Assembly: GCA_964654695.1 (NCBI GenBank)
Contig: CAZZKJ010000034.1
Span: 1 to 25,467 of the forward strand
Origin: CAZZKJ01 sp964654695
GTDB taxonomy: Bacteria; Krumholzibacteriota; Krumholzibacteriia; WVZY01
Length of the DNA stretch: 25,467 nt
Direction: 5' to 3'
The notes beneath the pieces are model-generated. The model worked only from the letters and a program-made list of their open reading frames with translations, ran no database searches and was not told where the DNA came from. Of the stretch, positions 21,492-25,467 are shown piece by piece (within the stretch, counting starts at the first letter, position 1; the number at the start of each line of letters is the position of its first letter). The position numbers and the translations under genes are program-made.

Positions 21492-22877
21492 TTAGCCTTC
21501 ATCTGGATCGTCGTCATCATCGCTTTTTCTTTTATAAGGTATATCGTATTTTTCAAGTTTTTTATATAAATTACTCCGCTGCATACCGAGCTTCCTTGCA
21601 GTTTTGCTAACGTTATAACTGTTGGCTTTTAGCTTGCCCCGGAAAAAATCCTTTTCAACAGACTCCCTGAAGTCATTATACGTATCCTTATCGAAGTACT
21701 GTTCCTGCAGGCTCTTGACCGGTCCCAGCACCGGCAGGTCGCCGGCCTCTATAGTCTGGCTACTGGTCAATATTACCAGTCGCTCTATTAGATTTTTCAG
21801 TTCCCTGACATTGCCCGGCCAGGAATAATCCATAAGCGCATCCAGAGCTTTGCCCGATATTTTTTTCGGCTTCTGGCCGAGTTCCTCCGCCGTTTGTTTT
21901 AGAAAATACTGGCTTATTAGAGGGATATCCGACAGCCGCTTTCTCAGCGGAGGCACTTGAACGGGAACTACATTCAGCCGGTAGAACAGATCCTGCCGAA
22001 ACCGGCCTTGCTGGGATTCCTCGAGCAGGTCTTTGTTCGAAGCCGCCAGCACCCTGACATTCACTTTCTTGGTTTCGCTGCCCCCTACCCTTTCGAACTG
22101 CGATTCCTGCAGAACCCTCAAGACCTTCGCCTGAGCCGATAAGCTCATGTCGCCGACTTCATCGAGAAATATAGTGCCGCCGTCGGCAAGCTCGAACTTG
22201 CCGGTGCGTCTCGAAGTAGCTCCGGTAAAGGCCCCCTTTTCATGGCCGAACAGTTCGCTTTCGATCAATTCCTCCGGGATGGCGGCGCAGTTCACTTCTA
22301 TAAAGGGCTCGGCGGCGCGGGGGCTCAATTCATGCAGCGCTCTGGCTACGAGTTCCTTTCCGGTGCCGTTATCGCCCATGATCAGTACACGTGAATTGGT
22401 AGGAGCTACTCTTTTAATCGTATCCATTATTTCCATCATGGATGAGTGCTCTCCGATTATGCGGGTTTTCCGCTGGATCTTCTTTTTTAACGTTATATTT
22501 TCTCTGAGCAGGTTGCCCTGGGCCAGCCCGTTCCGTATCACCAGCAGAATGCGGTCGGCACCGATCGGCTTCTCTATGAAATCGAAGGCACCGAGCCTGG
22601 TGGCCTCCACCGCGGTCTGTATAGTACCGTGGCCCGATATGATCACTACCGGCAAATCCGGATGGGAATCGTGAACCCTGGAAAGCACTTCCAGACCATC
22701 CATGGCCGGCATTTTAATGTCCAGAAGAAGCAGGTCGACGGCCTCGCTCGCAATCATCTCCAGGGCGCGCTTTCCGTCCTCGGCTAACAGCACATTATAA
22801 TTCTCGTATTCCAGCAGGCGCTTCAATGTATCGCGAATCCCTTTTTCGTCATCCGCTACAAGTATGGTCCTGGGCAT
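21492..22877 (-). CDS. NtrC/NtrX-type sigma-54-dependent response regulator
   Basis: A 461-residue two-component regulator: receiver domain (1-120) with acidic pocket Asp9-Asp10, phosphorylatable Asp53 ('LLLLDIKMPAMDG') and Lys in 'FIEKPIG'; AAA+ sigma-54 domain (about 140-375) with Walker A 'GDNGTGKE', intact 'GAFTGA' loop and Walker B 'GGTIFLDEVGD'; and a C-terminal Fis-type helix-turn-helix ('SYNVSKTARKLGMQRSNLYK'), followed by an unusual acidic tail ('DDDDDPDEG'). Sequence style is closest to NtrX. The ATG at 22877 is chosen because a GGAGG site precedes it and the receiver domain begins there. No histidine kinase gene lies in the window, so it is an orphan here. The downstream operon has its own promoter. 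Confidence 0.93.
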   Translation of the reverse strand: MPRTILVADDEKGIRDTLKRLLEYENYNVLLAEDGKRALEMIASEAVDLLLLDIKMPAMDGLEVLSRVHDSHPDLPVVIISGHGTIQTAVEATRLGAFDFIEKPIGADRILLVIRNGLAQGNLLRENITLKKKIQRKTRIIGEHSSMMEIMDTIKRVAPTNSRVLIMGDNGTGKELVARALHELSPRAAEPFIEVNCAAIPEELIESELFGHEKGAFTGATSRRTGKFELADGGTIFLDEVGDMSLSAQAKVLRVLQESQFERVGGSETKKVNVRVLAASNKDLLEESQQGRFRQDLFYRLNVVPVQVPPLRKRLSDIPLISQYFLKQTAEELGQKPKKISGKALDALMDYSWPGNVRELKNLIERLVILTSSQTIEAGDLPVLGPVKSLQEQYFDKDTYNDFRESVEKDFFRGKLKANSYNVSKTARKLGMQRSNLYKKLEKYDIPYKRKSDDDDDPDEG

Positions 22878-23055
22878 TACGTACTTGCCTCCGCAGTGCA
22901 TATTGATTATTTAATTACAAGCATGGTTCTTTGCAGTTTCCAGCCCGGCGGTGCTTCACGATGAATAGCATACTACGTGAAAATCATCAAGACAGGAAAC
23001 AACAGTTCTCTCGACGATGAAAACAAAACAGCGCCGCATTATGAATCGATAAGCC

Positions 23056-24192
23056 ATGATTAATCAGGATCCCAAAAACAAAGCACATCTTCGAGGGATG
23101 AGCATGCTCGAACTCGAAAACTTTATCGCGGCCCATAACCAGCCGTCGTATCGCTTCAGACAGGTGGCATCGTGGCTGTACGCCAAACATGCATCGGATT
23201 TCGAATCCATGACCGATCTTCCCTTGGATTTTCGCCGCCGGCTTGCCGATTCTTCGATTATTACCGCGATCGCGCCGGTCCTGGTCGAGGTCTCAAAAAT
23301 CGACGGCACGCGCAAATTTCTTTTCGAGCTGTCCGACGGCGAGCTCATCGAGTCGGTGCTAATGCGAAACGAAGGCAGAAGCACTCTTTGCATATCAACT
23401 CAGGTTGGATGCCCGCTCGACTGCGTTTTCTGCCAGACCGGCAAAAGCGGTTTTAGCAGGAACCTGACATCAGGCGAGATATTGGACCAGGTTTGCCTCC
23501 TGAGCGCTGAATGCTCTGACGAAGGAGGCCGGATGAACATCGTCTTTATGGGAATGGGAGAGCCGCTTCTCAATTATAGGGAGATCGTCAAATCTATAAA
23601 AATTCTCAACGATCCGCTGGGCGTGAATTTGAGCGGCCGCAGGATCACTTTGTCAACAGCGGGAATTCCCCGCCGAATAAGGGAACTTGCCAGTGAAGAC
23701 ATTCAATGCATGCTTGCCGTTTCGCTCAACGCCGCCGATGACGCAAAAAGGCGGGAGCTCATGCCGGCGGTATCGCGTTATACAATAAAAGAAACCCTCG
23801 AGGCGGTACGTTTTTTTGCGAAAACGAGCGGCAGACGTGTAACATTGGAATACGTACTGCTAAAGGATATAAACACTTCCCGCTCCGATTCCTTGAAGCT
23901 GGCTGCTCTTACAGGAGATCAGCCTTTCAAGATCAACCTGATTCCGTATAATCCGGGAGGAGAATTCAAAGGTGTGACTGAAAAAGACATCGACGGTTTC
24001 ATAAAGGAGCTTCTTCCTAAAGCGCCGGCCGTAACCGTGCGGAGGAGTAAAGGCACGGATATCAATGCCGCGTGCGGACAGCTGTGGACAGAAAGTCTCC
24101 GCAAAAAAAATCCTGCGAAAGGTTCCCTGGACTTTTTTGAGGAGGAGCAGGGAGGCAGGAATTCCTTCCGCAGGAAAAATAACGATTCTTGA
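23056..24192 (+). CDS. rlmN: 23S rRNA (adenine-2503-C2)-methyltransferase, radical SAM
   Basis: A 378-residue enzyme that methylates C2 of A2503 in 23S rRNA and, in E. coli, A37 of some tRNAs, which supports translational accuracy. The radical-SAM cluster motif CxxxCxxC is at Cys119, Cys123 and Cys126 ('QVGCPLDCVFCQTGK'). The two further cysteines of the RlmN mechanism are in place: Cys112 ('TLCIST') and Cys340 ('INAACGQL'). 'GMGEPLLNY' is the SAM-binding GxxEP-type motif. The N-terminal 'HLRGMSMLELENFI' and 'YRFRQVASWLYAKH' agree with the family, supporting the ATG at 23056 although no good ribosome-binding site precedes it. The gene is divergent from the NtrX-like gene and converges on the metallopeptidase gene with a 4-bp gap. 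Confidence 0.96.
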   Translation: MINQDPKNKAHLRGMSMLELENFIAAHNQPSYRFRQVASWLYAKHASDFESMTDLPLDFRRRLADSSIITAIAPVLVEVSKIDGTRKFLFELSDGELIESVLMRNEGRSTLCISTQVGCPLDCVFCQTGKSGFSRNLTSGEILDQVCLLSAECSDEGGRMNIVFMGMGEPLLNYREIVKSIKILNDPLGVNLSGRRITLSTAGIPRRIRELASEDIQCMLAVSLNAADDAKRRELMPAVSRYTIKETLEAVRFFAKTSGRRVTLEYVLLKDINTSRSDSLKLAALTGDQPFKINLIPYNPGGEFKGVTEKDIDGFIKELLPKAPAVTVRRSKGTDINAACGQLWTESLRKKNPAKGSLDFFEEEQGGRNSFRRKNNDS

Positions 24193-24196
24193 AACT

Positions 24197-25399
24197 CTAT
24201 TTGATCAGCATCATCTTTCTGGTAGCAGTCGCGCGGCCGGCTTTTACCACGCACAAATAAGTTGAACTGGCCACCATTTCCCCTCTCGAATTGGTTCCAT
24301 CCCACGGCACGTTTACATTGGATCCGTCGGGCAGACCCGAATACAGCTCCTTTATAAGGGCGCCCCTGGCGTCGTAGATTCTGACGGACACTTTCTCTCC
24401 TCTGCCAATAAAATCCGGTGATAATGCCACGTTTACGCGGGTCTGGGGATTAAAGGGATTTGGATAATTGCTTACACCGGCAATTTCCAGCATGGCAACC
24501 GGGGAAGCCGCGAGGTCGATGAAAAAGTCTTTGAGCCCTGCTACATAAAGCGGCGAAGGAAGCTCGGGATTCTCGACTTGTCCGCCGGAGGCGGCTTGCT
24601 TTCCACCAAACAATACACGGAAATCTTCGGCAAAAATTTCTCCCGGCCTGTAGGCGTGAGAGGAGACGGACGAAAAAACCGTCTCATCGGATATGCCGCG
24701 CAGGTTTTTGTAATCGGCCCACCTGAGCACGGAGGCCCACGGCATGTACATGTACTGGAAGACGTGCCCGGTTTCATGCGCCACTATATAAGACGCGCTC
24801 TCGCCGGTCACTTCCATCACGTGCGGACTTAGAAACATTTCGGTCGAGCTGCTTGAACTCATAAGTATATTTTTTCGGGGATAAGGCAGCAGGTAAACAG
24901 TAATATCCAGCTTAACGCCGGGCAGGTCTATTCCACCCAGCGCACCCAAAACCAGGTTCATATCGAACGGGTGAAAACTCCCGTCTCCTTTATTATATAT
25001 AGCCGGGTCCTCAATATTAGTGATGACATCCATGTACCTGCCATCTCCCATATCGATTCTTCCCCCCGATTGATTGTAAATCGTGCGACTTTCCAGGTAA
25101 GATGCGGGGAGAATGCGCGCCGATATCCCGTTTTGCAGATGAACATTTACCGCTCCGTCCGCATCCGTCATGCTCTGCTTGCTGATTCCATCAAAAGCGT
25201 TTTTATAAGACGGACCTGTCTGCCCCGAGGAGAAACCCGCTTCGGAAGAGCCTGCGGCTCCGCTCAGGATTCTTTCTCCGAATCCGCTTCTTCCCGGACC
25301 GGCCGTCGATGAAGCATGCTCGATCACGACCACCGCTGTTAATAGCAGGGCAAGAAGGCAGAACAGGACGGAGGCTTTATGAACCACCTGGTTCCACAT
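24197..25399 (-). CDS. Exported HExxH metallopeptidase-like protein with C-terminal sorting domain
   Basis: A 400-residue secreted protein with a signal peptide (about 1-30). A zinc-site motif HETGH (His208, Glu209, His212, in 'SYIVAHETGHVFQYMYM') is followed about 45 residues on by 'PGEIFAEDFRVLFGG', which offers Glu254 or Glu258 as third ligand, as in gluzincins. I cannot assign it to a named peptidase family. After a linker, 'VSNYPNPFNPQTRVNVALSP' begins a FlgD-like/type IX-secretion-like C-terminal domain (about 310-400) with 'SVRIYDARGALIKELYSG' and the final 'ATRKMMLIK'. The protein is probably surface-exposed or released. ATG at 25399 follows an A-rich leader without Shine-Dalgarno sequence. 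It converges with rlmN. Confidence 0.82.
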   Translation of the reverse strand: MWNQVVHKASVLFCLLALLLTAVVVIEHASSTAGPGRSGFGERILSGAAGSSEAGFSSGQTGPSYKNAFDGISKQSMTDADGAVNVHLQNGISARILPASYLESRTIYNQSGGRIDMGDGRYMDVITNIEDPAIYNKGDGSFHPFDMNLVLGALGGIDLPGVKLDITVYLLPYPRKNILMSSSSSTEMFLSPHVMEVTGESASYIVAHETGHVFQYMYMPWASVLRWADYKNLRGISDETVFSSVSSHAYRPGEIFAEDFRVLFGGKQAASGGQVENPELPSPLYVAGLKDFFIDLAASPVAMLEIAGVSNYPNPFNPQTRVNVALSPDFIGRGEKVSVRIYDARGALIKELYSGLPDGSNVNVPWDGTNSRGEMVASSTYLCVVKAGRATATRKMMLIK

Positions 25400-25435
25400 G
25401 GATTTTTTAATCTGAAGTTAGATAAAAAGAGGATC

Positions 25436-25449
25436 GATTGAGATCAATC
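25436..25449. repeat. Short palindrome upstream of the metallopeptidase gene
   Basis: GATTGA and TCAATC are separated by two bases, 37 bp before the metallopeptidase start. The A/T-rich surroundings could hold the promoter, but no clear -35/-10 pair is seen before the window ends. A regulator site is possible; the evidence is slight. Confidence 0.25.
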
Positions 25450-25467
25450 TATTATTATCAAAATATA

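Overview
The window looks like a chromosomal segment from a Gram-negative bacterium of the FCB superphylum or a related candidate phylum (Krumholzibacteria-, Eisenbacteria-, Zixibacteria- or Latescibacteria-like; the exact phylum cannot be fixed from the sequence alone). The reasons are an LpxH-type lipid A enzyme, lipoprotein signal peptides, a PorV/UPF0164-type outer-membrane protein, two secreted proteins that end in the 'YPNP...' FlgD/type IX-secretion-like C-terminal domain, a short 292-residue RpoD-type sigma factor, and several genes that lack a Shine-Dalgarno sequence and start after A-rich leaders. Only lpxH and rlmN lie on the + strand.

Left part (1-9.4 kb, all minus strand). A cell-envelope and housekeeping block. 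Read in the direction of transcription it contains htrA/degP protease, RpoD-family sigma factor, an M23 murein endopeptidase, a DUF523 protein, an AMIN-amidase-LysM cell-wall amidase, a YbbR protein, a membrane-anchored PhnD-like binding protein, a PTS EIIA domain protein, a VanZ-like membrane protein and the 5' part of hisS. DUF523, amidase, ybbR and the PhnD-like gene overlap or nearly touch and form one operon. Sigma-70-type promoters (TTGACA or close) can be placed before htrA, the M23 gene, the DUF523 operon and the EIIA gene.

Middle part (9.4-16.9 kb). lpxH (+) converges on and overlaps a PorV-like gene. The PorV-like gene follows a 1125-residue secreted M6-peptidase-like protein whose HExxH zinc site has been replaced, so it is predicted to be a pseudo-protease carrying FG-GAP-like repeats and a C-terminal sorting domain. 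Upstream lies a two-gene operon encoding an FN3 lipoprotein and a DUF4384 protein with a very basic tail.

Right part (16.9-25.5 kb). A 1.06-kb non-coding stretch carries two exact sigma-54 promoter matches (TGGCACG-N4-TTGC), both pointing toward the lipoprotein/DUF4384 operon, and an elaborate set of inverted repeats including a perfect 17-bp pair. Directly upstream sits a 1015-residue TPR-GAF-AAA+ sigma-54 activator, cotranscribed with a small exported Asp/Gly-rich protein from a strong sigma-70-type promoter, and then a second sigma-54 activator of the NtrC/NtrX response-regulator type. The arrangement suggests a self-contained module: an exported small protein and a TPR-type enhancer-binding protein controlling neighbouring sigma-54 promoters for surface lipoprotein genes and possibly a structured RNA. 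rlmN (+) and an exported HExxH metallopeptidase with a sorting domain close the window.
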